Below, one piece after another: positions 1-10,678 of a stretch of DNA of 64,000 nt. The stretch's first letter is position 1. Every line of letters starts with the position of its first letter. The translations under genes were made by a program, and so were the position numbers. Source of the stretch: Alteromonas sp. BMJM2 (GTDB lineage Bacteria > Pseudomonadota > Gammaproteobacteria > Enterobacterales > Alteromonadaceae); assembly GCF_027257845.1 (NCBI RefSeq), contig NZ_JAPVOT010000001.1:248001-312000 (forward strand). The letters are read 5' to 3'. The notes below the pieces were generated by a model. It made no database searches, was not told the origin of the DNA, and saw only the letters and a program-made list of their open reading frames with translations.

Positions 1-1
1 T

Positions 2-391
2 ACTGGTAGTGAAAGTAAAGAGTTTAATCAGCAAAATAATGATGCGTTAAGAACACTGCAAACTCGTGACACTTTTTCTATTGAGACGAATAAAGATTTG
101 TCTCAAGCATCTGGATTACAGGCCGATAATGTAAGAAGCACGGAGAATGATAAGCAGCTTGATGATGCAATATCAAAAGTCGAGTCATTCCTAAAAGTTC
201 AGAATCGGGATTTAGCGTTTTCTATCGACGAAGAAACCAATCGTTCAATAGTTACGGTGAAAGATTCTCAATCTGGAGACGTAATACGGCAAATTCCTTC
301 CGAAGAGGTGCTAGAACTTGCCGAGCGTATCCAAGAGCTACAACAGGATGTTGGGAATAGTGTGGGAGTGTTTATCAACAACCAGGTTTAA
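2..391 (+). CDS. flaG: FlaG family flagellar protein (5' end outside window)
   Basis: FlaG-family proteins are small soluble proteins encoded between flagellin and fliD in polar-flagellum loci; they influence filament length. The reading frame is open from base 2 to the stop at 389-391, so the gene almost certainly starts left of the window; the TTG at 98 is an internal codon, not a convincing start. About 129 residues are visible. The N-terminal part is polar and low in complexity. The conserved FlaG core is the C-terminal 70 residues, which run from an amphipathic helix (KQLDDAISKVESFLKVQNRDL) through SIDEETNRSIVTVKDSQSGDVIRQIP, the typical FlaG signature, to an ELAERIQEL helix. fliD follows 12 bases later, as expected. 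Identification is firm; only the true start is unknown. Confidence 0.9.
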   Translation, partial: TGSESKEFNQQNNDALRTLQTRDTFSIETNKDLSQASGLQADNVRSTENDKQLDDAISKVESFLKVQNRDLAFSIDEETNRSIVTVKDSQSGDVIRQIPSEEVLELAERIQELQQDVGNSVGVFINNQV

Positions 392-403
392 TGAGGTAAT
401 ACA

Positions 404-1834
404 ATGACAATTCAGTCTCTAGGTGTAGGATCGGGCTTAGCCCTTGACGATCTTGTACAGCAGCTTATAACCGCAGAACGCAAACCGAAAGAAGACCGTT
501 TAAATGCGAAGGAAGAGCAAATTGAGGCTGAAATTTCTGGCCTCGGTCAAATTAAATCGAAGCTTTCCGATTTTAAAGACACGGTAGATGACCTTCGAAG
601 TGATAACGGTATTAACGGCCGAGAGCCAACTATAACCAATCCTTCTGAAGATAACGATGTCTTATCTGCCGAAGCATCCAACTCAGCCCTTAGAGGTAGC
701 TACGAGATATCGGTAGAGCAACTTGCTGCCGGTAGTCGTATTACCACCGATGCAGGCGCATTTACATCAAGTAGCGATCCGGTACTCACGTCGGGCACAG
801 GTTCACTTTCATTTGATGTGGGTGGAGCCGAGAGCTTCACTGTAGATGTCACTGCTGGTATGTCATTAACTGCTCTTCGTGAAAAAATTAATGGTGCTGA
901 CGATAACTTTGGCGTAACCGCTAACATTATTGATACTGGTACTGGCGCAGGTCCTCGTCTCGTATTCTCCTCTTCTGAAACTGGTGAGGGGAACGATCTC
1001 GTAATTACCAATGATACCGGCGTTTCAGAGCTGGACCGACTGTCCACAACTGGCGGGGCGGCGAACATTAGCGCAGCGAATATTGAGAGCGCAAAAAATG
1101 CGATTGCCTATATAGACGGTATTGAAGTCCAAAGTACGTCGAATAAGTTCGAAAATACTATTCAAAACGTGTCTTTTGATGTCAACGAGGTGTCTCCCAA
1201 AGATTCGGTTGGCGATTTCTTGACGACTAAATTGAATATTGGTTTTGATAAAGAAGGATTAGATAAGAAGATCCGTGATTTTGTTGATAACTATAACGCG
1301 TTGATTGATGAAATAGGCACTCTAACACGCTATGGCGAATCAGAACTTGAAGATGATGGAGCACTTGCCGGTGATTCACTGCTTCGTGGAATTCAATCTG
1401 GCCTTGCGTCAATCGTTAGTGGCAGTGTAGCGGGCTCTGCGTTAGGCAACCTGTTTCAGGTTGGCATAGAAGTTGATAGTGACGGTAAACTTGAAGTTGG
1501 TACAACTGATTTTGGATTGGGTTCTGGAGAAGACCGTTTAGAGGATGCGCTCGAGGATAACTTCGACGAAATAGCGAAGCTGTTTACTGACAAAGACGAA
1601 GGTATCGCCACGCGAATGTTTGAATTCGCAAAGGAATATACTTCTTTCAGTGGTTTGGTCAGTCTCAGAGAGCGTGCTGCGAAAGATAATAGAGATGAAA
1701 TTTTCGATCAGCGTGAAACCTTAGAACTGCGTATGCTTAGTTTTGAGCAGACTCTCAGAGATAAGTATCTGAATCTCGACCAAACAGTAGCGCGTCTAAA
1801 TCAAACGGGTTCGGCCCTGCTAGCTTCGCTGTAA
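404..1834 (+). CDS. fliD: flagellar filament cap protein FliD (HAP2)
   Basis: FliD forms the pentameric cap at the filament tip that folds and inserts exported flagellin. The 476-residue product has the usual FliD ends: an N-terminal helix beginning near SLGVGSGLALDDLVQQLITAERKP (FliD_N) and a C-terminal coiled coil ending in DQTVARLNQTGSALLASL. The central part is rich in Thr, Ser, Gly and Asp, like the exposed variable domains of the family. Length is normal (about 450-480). There is no signal peptide, consistent with export through the flagellar type III apparatus. It is followed by fliS 24 bases downstream with a clear GGAGG ribosome binding site, so flaG-fliD-fliS-fliT is probably one transcript. 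Confidence 0.96.
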   Translation: MTIQSLGVGSGLALDDLVQQLITAERKPKEDRLNAKEEQIEAEISGLGQIKSKLSDFKDTVDDLRSDNGINGREPTITNPSEDNDVLSAEASNSALRGSYEISVEQLAAGSRITTDAGAFTSSSDPVLTSGTGSLSFDVGGAESFTVDVTAGMSLTALREKINGADDNFGVTANIIDTGTGAGPRLVFSSSETGEGNDLVITNDTGVSELDRLSTTGGAANISAANIESAKNAIAYIDGIEVQSTSNKFENTIQNVSFDVNEVSPKDSVGDFLTTKLNIGFDKEGLDKKIRDFVDNYNALIDEIGTLTRYGESELEDDGALAGDSLLRGIQSGLASIVSGSVAGSALGNLFQVGIEVDSDGKLEVGTTDFGLGSGEDRLEDALEDNFDEIAKLFTDKDEGIATRMFEFAKEYTSFSGLVSLRERAAKDNRDEIFDQRETLELRMLSFEQTLRDKYLNLDQTVARLNQTGSALLASL

Positions 1835-1858
1835 GCCGCAAATTTTATTGGAGGTTTT

Positions 1859-2287
1859 ATGTCACTCAAAGGTATTAACGCTTATCGTAAAGGCAACCTG
1901 AAGCAGGATGTCTCAGAGGCAGATCCGCACAAGCTTACGTTAATGCTGCTACAAGGCGCTTTAGACCGTATTGCATATGCAAAAGGAGCCATGGAAAGAA
2001 AAGAGCTTATCGAGAAAGCTGACTATATTTCAAAGGCAAGCGCTATTATCATGCACCTGCGCGATACACTTGATCTTGAACTAGGCGGTGATGTGGCTAG
2101 TAATTTATTCTCCCTGTATAACTACATGGTTGAACAACTAGGTAATGCCCACGTTAAGAACGACTTGAAGATTTTGGATGAAGTGTCTAGCCTGTTAACA
2201 CCGATAAGAGACGCGTGGGTTCAAATTCCTGAAGAAGCAAAGCAGGAAGCTTACGAGACCCAGCGTCAAAACAGACAAGCTGTGTGA
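1859..2287 (+). CDS. fliS: flagellin-specific export chaperone FliS
   Basis: FliS binds the C-terminal helices of flagellin in the cytoplasm and keeps it unpolymerised until export. The product is 142 residues and all-helical, with the family signature near the N-terminus (INAYRKGNLKQDVSEADPHKLTLMLLQGALDRI, residues about 6-38) and the LFSLYNYMVEQL helix near residues 81-92. An excellent GGAGG site lies 7 bases before the ATG. The last codons overlap the start of the next small gene. Because flagellin and its glycosylation genes lie just downstream, this chaperone probably handles flagellin both before and after Maf modification (inference). Confidence 0.96.
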   Translation: MSLKGINAYRKGNLKQDVSEADPHKLTLMLLQGALDRIAYAKGAMERKELIEKADYISKASAIIMHLRDTLDLELGGDVASNLFSLYNYMVEQLGNAHVKNDLKILDEVSSLLTPIRDAWVQIPEEAKQEAYETQRQNRQAV

Positions 2288-2595
2288 AAATAGAAGAATT
2301 AAATCATCCCGAAACGCCAATCTCGCTGCGAGAGATCAATAAAAAAATTGCAGCGACGTTGGATAGCGCTTCAGACTCTCGCTTTTCAGAACTTCAACAA
2401 CTCATCATCGACAGAGACGTTTTTATAACAGCATACCTTGAGAACCTTGACGCTCAAGATAAGCGTGAGTTTGCAATCCGTGAACTAGATGTTAATAATA
2501 GCCTTAAAGATATAGTACGAAAGATGTTAGAGGACGCTAAGGACGAGGTTACTCATTTTGTCCGAAGTAAATCTGCTGCGGAAAAGTACAAATGA
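2284..2595 (+). CDS. FliT-like small flagellar chaperone (tentative)
   Basis: A 103-residue, highly charged, all-helical protein that begins with GTG at 2284, overlapping the fliS stop (TGA at 2285-2287); this translational coupling makes the GTG convincing. No clear enzymatic motif is seen. Its size, helix content and place after fliS fit FliT-type chaperones, which bind FliD in the cytoplasm, but sequence conservation in FliT is low and I cannot prove family membership by eye. It is the last flagellar gene before the glycosylation island, so it marks the left boundary of the variable region. Confidence 0.7.
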   Translation: MKIEELNHPETPISLREINKKIAATLDSASDSRFSELQQLIIDRDVFITAYLENLDAQDKREFAIRELDVNNSLKDIVRKMLEDAKDEVTHFVRSKSAAEKYK

Positions 2596-2630
2596 TTAGA
2601 GCCCTTTCTCAATGAAATTAACGTCTTTAA

Positions 2631-4845
<2,215 letters not shown>

Positions 4846-4849
<4 letters not shown>

Positions 4850-5559
4850 ATATAGCTATTATCCCAGCACGGGGCGGTAGTAAGCGCATCGTGAATAAAA
4901 ATATCCGTGAGTTTGCTGGTAAACCCCTCATTGCCTACTCGATAGAAGCTGCTAGACGTTCGAAGTGCTTTGACCATGTAATCGTTAGTACAGACTGCGA
5001 GAGAATTGCTGCTGTAGCAAAATATTACGGTGCAGATGTTCCTTTTATGCGCCCTGCTGAGTTGTCCGACGATTATACTGGTACAACGGCGGTAACACGA
5101 CACGCTATAAAAACAATGCAGTCACTAGGCTTCGAGTTTGAATACAGTTGCTGTATTTACGCAACAGCACCATTTTTGCAACCAACTTATTTGCGAGAGG
5201 GGTTGTCTATTCTAAAAAACAGCCCCCAGAAATCATTTTCATTTTCTGCCACGAGCTTTGCTTTTCCTATACAAAGGGCTATAGCGGTGACCGAACTAGG
5301 GGTGGAAGTGCTTTTTCCAGAACATATTAAAAAGCGCTCGCAGGATCTCGTTGAGGCTTATCACGATGCGGGACAGTTCTATTGGGGACGCTCAAGCGCC
5401 TATCTAGAGGGAAATAAATCAATGTTTTCCCATGCGAGTACGCCAGTCATTTTACCGAGACATTTGGTGCAAGACATTGATACTATTGAAGACTGGATGC
5501 GGGCAGAGTTAATGTACAAATCATATGTACAGCAAGACAGCGAAAATGCATTGAAATAA
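4846..5559 (+). CDS. pseF: CMP-pseudaminic acid synthetase PseF
   Basis: Last cytosolic step of the pathway: CTP plus pseudaminic acid gives CMP-pseudaminic acid, the donor used by the flagellin glycosyltransferase. The 237-residue product belongs to the CMP-NeuAc synthetase family: IPARGGSKRI (6-15) is the CTP-binding signature at the N-terminus, followed by the DYTGTTAVTRHAI segment and DIDTIEDW near the C-terminus. The start codon is TTG at 4846, overlapping the pseC TGA; the conserved motif begins only six residues in, so no later start is possible. 63 bases separate it from pseI. Confidence 0.94.
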
Positions 5560-5622
5560 TTCTCCCGTAGCACACGGCTCGACGTGCTGATCATTTAACA
5601 ACCTCACGAAAAAACAACGCTT

Positions 5623-6666
5623 ATGAAAATTGCTGATAGACACATTTCGCCGCATCATCGCCCCTTTATTATAGCCGAGCTATCTGGTAATCATTCACAA
5701 GACTTCTCACTCGCAAAAAAGATGATTGAAGCAGCAGCCTCTGCAGGTGTCGATGCCATTAAGTTGCAAACTTATACTGCGGATTCGATGACGCTCAACA
5801 TCGATTCAGATAACTTTCGTATAATGGAAAAAGACTCATTGTGGTACGGCCGCCACCTGCATGAACTCTATCGCCAGGCAAGTACGCCCTATGAATGGCA
5901 CAAGCCGTTATTTGATTACGCCAATGAGCTTGGGCTCATCGCTTTTAGTTCTCCTTTTGACGAATCTGCGGTTGATTTTTTAGAAGACTTAAATGTACCT
6001 GCCTATAAAATCGCGTCTTTTGAACTAACAGATATTCCTCTTATTGAAAAAGTGGCTAAAACGGGTAAGCCCATGATTTTGTCTACAGGGATGGCAACAG
6101 AGCAAGAGATACGCGAGGCTTTAGATGCAGCCAAAAATGCAGGAGCTGGAGAGCTTCTACTGTTGAAGTGCACCAGTACATACCCCGCCACGCCAGAAAA
6201 TACAAACTTACTCACGCTAACTGACATGTCGCAAAAGTTCGACTGTTTAGTAGGACTTTCTGATCATACGTTGGGTGTTGGCGCAGCGATAGCATCGGTA
6301 GCCTTGGGCGCCTGTGTTATAGAGAAGCATTTTGTTTTAGACCGAAGTGCTGGTGGTGTCGATGCCGCTTTTTCGTTAGAGCCTGACGAATTTAAGCTGT
6401 TGACAGATAGTGTTGCAATCGCTCACAAAGCGCTTGGGGAAATTACTTACGGCGGTACTGATGTCGAAGAAAAGTCAAAATATTACAGACGATCAATTTT
6501 TGCGACGAAAGCGATATCTCAGGGCGAAGCTTTTAGTCGTGATAATACACAGGTAGTAAGGCCTTCTATAGGCTTAGCGCCTAAATATTATCGCCAAGTC
6601 TTATCGTCTGTCGCACGTCGCCCACTTCAACCCGGAGATGCTATATTCGAGAGTGACGTGGATTGA
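5623..6666 (+). CDS. pseI: pseudaminic acid synthase PseI
   Basis: Condenses 2,4-diacetamido-2,4,6-trideoxy-L-altropyranose with phosphoenolpyruvate to make pseudaminic acid. The 347-residue protein has a NeuB TIM barrel (IAELSGNHSQ at 17-26, KLQTYT at 47-52, ILSTGMAT in the middle, GLSDHTLG and EKHFVLDRSAGGVDAAFSL further on) and a C-terminal SAF/antifreeze-like domain (about residues 290-346) that closes over the partner active site in the dimer. Those motifs distinguish it from the second NeuB-like protein at 20755. The TGA stop overlaps the ATG of pseG. Confidence 0.95.
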   Translation: MKIADRHISPHHRPFIIAELSGNHSQDFSLAKKMIEAAASAGVDAIKLQTYTADSMTLNIDSDNFRIMEKDSLWYGRHLHELYRQASTPYEWHKPLFDYANELGLIAFSSPFDESAVDFLEDLNVPAYKIASFELTDIPLIEKVAKTGKPMILSTGMATEQEIREALDAAKNAGAGELLLLKCTSTYPATPENTNLLTLTDMSQKFDCLVGLSDHTLGVGAAIASVALGACVIEKHFVLDRSAGGVDAAFSLEPDEFKLLTDSVAIAHKALGEITYGGTDVEEKSKYYRRSIFATKAISQGEAFSRDNTQVVRPSIGLAPKYYRQVLSSVARRPLQPGDAIFESDVD

Positions 6667-7730
6667 TGCATATTGCTTTTCGAGTTGACGGTAATGAAGT
6701 CATTGGACTAGGTCACCTAATGCGATGTCTTGCCCTTGCGCAGCATGGTCAAGGTAGGTTTGATAAAATTTCGTTTTTAGTAACAGAGGCTACTCAGCAA
6801 CAGGCCTTAAAACGCAAAGATTGGGTGGGAGAGATAATTCTAGTTGAGGACTTTCAACATAATACAAAACACGTAAAAAATTTCTGTCAAGACTATAAAG
6901 TGGACTTTCTAGTGTTGGACGGTTATCAGTTTACCTTTGAATATCGCAAAGACTTATTTCTTTCTTTGAAAGAGACACTCATAGTGGCAATAGATGATAA
7001 CAATGATGTGGGCCCATTATTTGCGCATTGTATTGTCAATCCTAACGGACACGCACCGTCACTTAATTACAAAGATACGGAGCCTAGCGCGACCTACTGT
7101 CTTGGATCACATTTCAGAATTTTGAGAAAAGAGTTTGTGCTCAGTGATGCGCAAAGTAAAAAAGCGATGTCTTTGAATGGTAGAGATGAACTCACCATAA
7201 TATTAGGCGGTGCTGATACTCAAAACCTATCTCTTGTTATAGTCAATGCGCTTGCCCAAGCGCTAACACATATCTCTATAAATGTGATCACGGGAAGTGC
7301 GTATACGCATTTGAGAGTACTAGACGAATTTGCTAGTAAATCACCATTTATTCACCACCTACACAACGTGCAAAACGTCGCCGAAGTGTTTCTTCGGTCA
7401 CGGTTAGTAATTTCTGCTGGTGGCTCTACGCAATACGAACTGCAAGCCTTATGCACACCAGCTTTGCTGTTAATTGTTGCTGAAAATCAGTATCAAGCTT
7501 CTAAGCAAAGTAGCGAGGAGGGGAGAGCATGTTATTACAATATACTGAAGCAATTTGACTTAACGTCTCTAGTATCAAAAGTGACTAATTTGTGGAACAG
7601 CCCAGAGACACTAGTTAACATGCAACAAGTCAATCACACTCAAGCGAAATCTAATGGTGCCGATAATATTTTTGACGCACTGATGAAATTAAAAGATGAA
7701 TCTGGAAATAGATGTAATGATCACTTATGA
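6666..7730 (+). CDS. pseG: UDP-sugar hydrolase PseG
   Basis: Removes UDP from UDP-2,4-diacetamido-2,4,6-trideoxy-altropyranose before the PseI reaction. The 354-residue product has a GT-B-like fold. GLGHLMRC at residues 14-21 places H17 in the position of the catalytic histidine of C. jejuni PseG, and the C-terminal half carries the nucleotide-binding ISAGGSTQYELQALCTPALLL segment. I use ATG at 6666, which overlaps the pseI TGA by one base; a TTG three bases earlier would add one residue. Its 3' end overlaps the acyl carrier protein gene by 14 bases, so the acyl module is fused to the pse operon at the transcript level. Confidence 0.92.
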   Translation: MHIAFRVDGNEVIGLGHLMRCLALAQHGQGRFDKISFLVTEATQQQALKRKDWVGEIILVEDFQHNTKHVKNFCQDYKVDFLVLDGYQFTFEYRKDLFLSLKETLIVAIDDNNDVGPLFAHCIVNPNGHAPSLNYKDTEPSATYCLGSHFRILRKEFVLSDAQSKKAMSLNGRDELTIILGGADTQNLSLVIVNALAQALTHISINVITGSAYTHLRVLDEFASKSPFIHHLHNVQNVAEVFLRSRLVISAGGSTQYELQALCTPALLLIVAENQYQASKQSSEEGRACYYNILKQFDLTSLVSKVTNLWNSPETLVNMQQVNHTQAKSNGADNIFDALMKLKDESGNRCNDHL

Positions 7731-8013
7731 GCAAGTTATTGAACTAATTTATTCAGCCATTGATGAACTCAATGCATCATCTGACAATAAAGCGGTGATT
7801 AAGCAAGAAGACACCGCACTTTATGGGGAGTCTAGTCCACTTGATTCTGTAGACTTAGTCAATGTACTGCTTTCAGTTGAAGAAGCGCTAGAGGATGAGT
7901 TTGAGGTTGAGCTTGTCATTGCCAATGAAAAAGCGTTATCACAAAAAAACAGCCCGTTTAGAACTGTCTCCACACTCGCCAGTTATGTAGCCGACGAAGT
8001 TAACAGCCAATAA
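7717..8013 (+). CDS. acyl carrier protein-like
   Basis: A 98-residue acidic protein with the acyl carrier fold: an N-terminal helix (VIELIYSAIDEL), then GESSPLDSVDLVNVLLSVEEALEDEF. The serine of LDSVDLV (S44) is the expected 4'-phosphopantetheine attachment site. I choose ATG at 7717 (GGA about 10 bases upstream) over the in-frame ATG at 7696, which would add seven residues. It overlaps the end of pseG and the start of the reductase gene. The partner genes downstream suggest it carries an activated acyl group made or loaded by the ligase, reduced by the SDR and handed to an acyltransferase (inference). It is distinct from housekeeping AcpP, which lies in fatty acid synthesis loci. Confidence 0.88.
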   Translation: MITYEQVIELIYSAIDELNASSDNKAVIKQEDTALYGESSPLDSVDLVNVLLSVEEALEDEFEVELVIANEKALSQKNSPFRTVSTLASYVADEVNSQ

Positions 8014-8723
8014 TGAATGAAATCAGCCCCCCACAAATAGTGCTTATCACCGGAGCGAGTCGAGGTATCGGGCTTTACTTAACACAGTATTACCTTGATA
8101 AAGGCTATATTGTTATTGGGTGCAGTCGTTCACCGTCGTCAATTACACATAAACAGTACACTCACTTCTGTCTTGACGTTACAGACGAAAAAGCAGTGAA
8201 GTCGTTATTTTCCCAAATAAGAAAGTCATATAAACGGCTTGATGTGTTGATAAACAATGCTGGGATTGCGGCGATGAACCACGCAATGCTTACCCCATTG
8301 TCTACGGTTGAAAAAATATTTAGCACTAATGTATTTGCCAGCTTCCTATTTTGTCGTGAGGCTGTAAAGCTCATGAGAAAGCGTCACTTCGGGCGAATCA
8401 TAAACTTTTCCACGGTGGCTGTACCCTTCGCCCTCGAGGGCGAGGCTATTTATGCTGCTTCAAAGTCTGCCGTAGAAACTCTTACTCAGATTTTAGCCAA
8501 GGAATTTGCTGATTTTGGAGTGACAGTGAATGCGCTAGGCCCAACTCCTATTCTTACCGACCTTATAAAAAATGTACCCGCGGAAAAACTAGAAAAGCTA
8601 TTGGAAAGACAGAGTATCAAGCGGTACGGCGAGATGGCAGACGTTTCAAATATCATAGATTTCTACATGCAGCCTCAGAGTCAATTCGTAACGGGGCAAG
8701 TGCTGTACCTAGGAGGGGCGTAA
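8013..8723 (+). CDS. short-chain dehydrogenase/reductase, FabG-like
   Basis: A 236-residue classical SDR. It shows the Rossmann dinucleotide loop TGASRGIG (13-20), NNAG (81-84), a catalytic serine in NFSTVAVP (S133) and YAASK (Y147, K151). The closest general resemblance is to 3-oxoacyl-ACP reductases, so a beta-keto-acyl carrier reduction giving a 3-hydroxyacyl group is a reasonable guess; substrate cannot be read from sequence. The ATG overlaps the stop of the carrier protein by one base and its own TAA overlaps the ligase ATG by one base, so the three proteins are made together. Confidence 0.9.
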   Translation: MNEISPPQIVLITGASRGIGLYLTQYYLDKGYIVIGCSRSPSSITHKQYTHFCLDVTDEKAVKSLFSQIRKSYKRLDVLINNAGIAAMNHAMLTPLSTVEKIFSTNVFASFLFCREAVKLMRKRHFGRIINFSTVAVPFALEGEAIYAASKSAVETLTQILAKEFADFGVTVNALGPTPILTDLIKNVPAEKLEKLLERQSIKRYGEMADVSNIIDFYMQPQSQFVTGQVLYLGGA

Positions 8724-10078
8724 TGTTTATCGATTTCTTTTTAGACGTTTTTGAAACCCACAAGAAGCAAGACGCAATTGTTTGGAACAACACTATATTT
8801 AGCTATGGCTGGCTAAAAGAAAAAGTATTCTCATGGCAACAGATACTTAAAGAAACAAATATTCAACCAGGCACAGTGGTGATGGTTGAAGCCGACTACT
8901 CCCCAAGCTCTATTGCGTTATTATTAGCGCTCGTTGAAAATGCAGCTATTGTAGTGCCTATCACCGCCTCAGTAGCTCACAAGAAAGCTGAATTTATAGA
9001 CACATCAGAAGTTGAATTAGTCATTTCAATCAAGCCCGACGATAGCTATAAAATGACGCACCTAAAGACACAAGCAACTCATGAACATATTGCAACGCTT
9101 CGTAGTATGAATATTCCTGGGCTTATCCTCTTTTCTTCAGGCTCAACCGGTAAGAGCAAGGCCGCTGTACACGATGTAGCTAAACTTTTAGAGAAGTTTA
9201 AAGTAAAGCGTCACGCATTGCGCGCAATTACATTTTTACTCTACGACCATATTGGCGGTGTCAATACACTGCTTTATACACTGTCAAACGGCGGCTGTGT
9301 TATAACAGTTTCAGATCGCCAACCGGATACCGTATTAGCGACCGTCGAAAAGTTCAACGTTGAACTTCTTCCTACTTCTCCAACGTTTATAAACCTAATG
9401 CTGATTAGTGAAGCGTATAAGCGGCACGACATCAGCTCACTCAAAACGGTTACCTATGGCACTGAGCCGATGCCTGAGTCGGTTCTTACTCGATTTAATT
9501 CACATTTTCCAAAGATTAAATTACTACAGACTTATGGTCTGTCCGAGATTGGTATTCTTCGTTCAAAATCTGAGTCTTCATCGTCGCTTTGGATGAAGGT
9601 TGGCGGGGAAGGCTTTGAGACGCGAATTACCGAAGACAATATTTTAGAAGTTAAAGCACTTTCTGGCATGCTAGGTTATATGAATGCACCAAGTCCATAC
9701 ACAGAAGACGGCTGGTTCCACACTGGTGATGAAGTGGAAGTCAAAGGTGACTACATCAAGGTACTCGGCAGAAAGTCGGAAATAATCAATGTAGGTGGGC
9801 AGAAAGTGTATCCTGCAGAGGTTGAGAGTGTTTTGTTACAGCTTGATTTTGTTTCAGAGGCCGAAGTTTATGGCATGTCAAATGCCTTATTAGGCAATGT
9901 TATAGCGTGCAAAATTAGGCTATCTGAGAGTACAGAAGGCCAAGATAAAAAGACGCTAAAAATAGAAATGAAAAAGTTCTGTAAAAAGCACCTGGAAGGG
10001 TATCAGGTACCCGTTAAGTTTCATTTTGATCACAGTGAACAATTTAGTTCACGATTCAAAAAACAGCGCTCTCTTTGA
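8723..10078 (+). CDS. AMP-dependent acyl-CoA/acyl-ACP ligase family protein
   Basis: A 451-residue ANL-superfamily adenylating enzyme. The ATP loop is SSGSTGKSK (138-146), followed by YGLSE (271-275), TGDEV (334-338) and GRKSEIINVGGQKVYPAEVE (349-368); the C-terminal SSRFKKQR lies where the lysine needed for adenylation usually sits. The family activates a carboxylic acid as acyl-AMP and passes it to CoA or a carrier-protein thiol. Beside a carrier protein gene, loading of that carrier is the simplest role (inference). It is slightly shorter than typical acyl-CoA synthetases (500 or more) and has a compact N-terminal domain. pseH follows after 10 bases. Confidence 0.88.
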   Translation: MFIDFFLDVFETHKKQDAIVWNNTIFSYGWLKEKVFSWQQILKETNIQPGTVVMVEADYSPSSIALLLALVENAAIVVPITASVAHKKAEFIDTSEVELVISIKPDDSYKMTHLKTQATHEHIATLRSMNIPGLILFSSGSTGKSKAAVHDVAKLLEKFKVKRHALRAITFLLYDHIGGVNTLLYTLSNGGCVITVSDRQPDTVLATVEKFNVELLPTSPTFINLMLISEAYKRHDISSLKTVTYGTEPMPESVLTRFNSHFPKIKLLQTYGLSEIGILRSKSESSSSLWMKVGGEGFETRITEDNILEVKALSGMLGYMNAPSPYTEDGWFHTGDEVEVKGDYIKVLGRKSEIINVGGQKVYPAEVESVLLQLDFVSEAEVYGMSNALLGNVIACKIRLSESTEGQDKKTLKIEMKKFCKKHLEGYQVPVKFHFDHSEQFSSRFKKQRSL

Positions 10079-10088
10079 GGTATAGCTG

Positions 10089-10622
10089 GTGTTTAAATTT
10101 AAACCAATGACCTACGATCATCTTCCTTTGGTATTGAAGTGGCGGACAAGCGATGATGTAAACAAGGTCATGTTAACCGATGTTGAAAACAACATCGAAC
10201 TTCAGCAAGCATGGTTTGAAAAAATGCAGGACGATGCGACTACAGTGTATTGGATCATTGAATACAAAGATGTGCCAATTGGCGTACTGAATCAGTGCGA
10301 GATTAGTTGGACTCATGCTCGCTGTAGCTGGGGATTTTATATAGGCGAAGACCAATATAAGTACTTGGGCGGATTGATCCCCCCTTATTTCTATAATTAT
10401 GTATTCACTCATACTTCATTACGTAAGATTGTTGCAGAGGTAATGAGTAACAACGAAAAGGTAATGAAGTTACACCGATTACATGGCTATAGAGATGTGG
10501 GGGTTTATCAATCGCACATTAATAAGAATGGTAACTGGCTCGACTTACATCTATTCGAATTGCACAAAGAACATTGGCAAAAGAAAAAGCGGTTCGCGTC
10601 TTTTTCTGCTGAGTTTGGTTAA
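10089..10622 (+). CDS. pseH: GNAT-family N-acyltransferase PseH
   Basis: PseH acetylates the C4 amino group of the PseC product. The 177-residue protein has the GNAT fold as found in PseH/RimJ relatives: LVLKWRTSDDVNKVM near residues 12-26, a central WGFYIGEDQYKYLGG segment, and the LRKIVAEVMSNNEKVMKLHRLHGY acyl-CoA binding region. Start is GTG at 10089 with GAGG about 9 bases upstream. It is the only PseH candidate in the window, which completes the pathway. Because it directly follows the carrier/reductase/ligase cassette it may use an acyl donor other than acetyl-CoA; that is inference. Confidence 0.88.
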   Translation: MFKFKPMTYDHLPLVLKWRTSDDVNKVMLTDVENNIELQQAWFEKMQDDATTVYWIIEYKDVPIGVLNQCEISWTHARCSWGFYIGEDQYKYLGGLIPPYFYNYVFTHTSLRKIVAEVMSNNEKVMKLHRLHGYRDVGVYQSHINKNGNWLDLHLFELHKEHWQKKKRFASFSAEFG

Positions 10623-10678
10623 AAAATGCACAGGTAGTTTTATTTAGGTCAACGTCAAACAAAGGATTTAGGTCGCAA

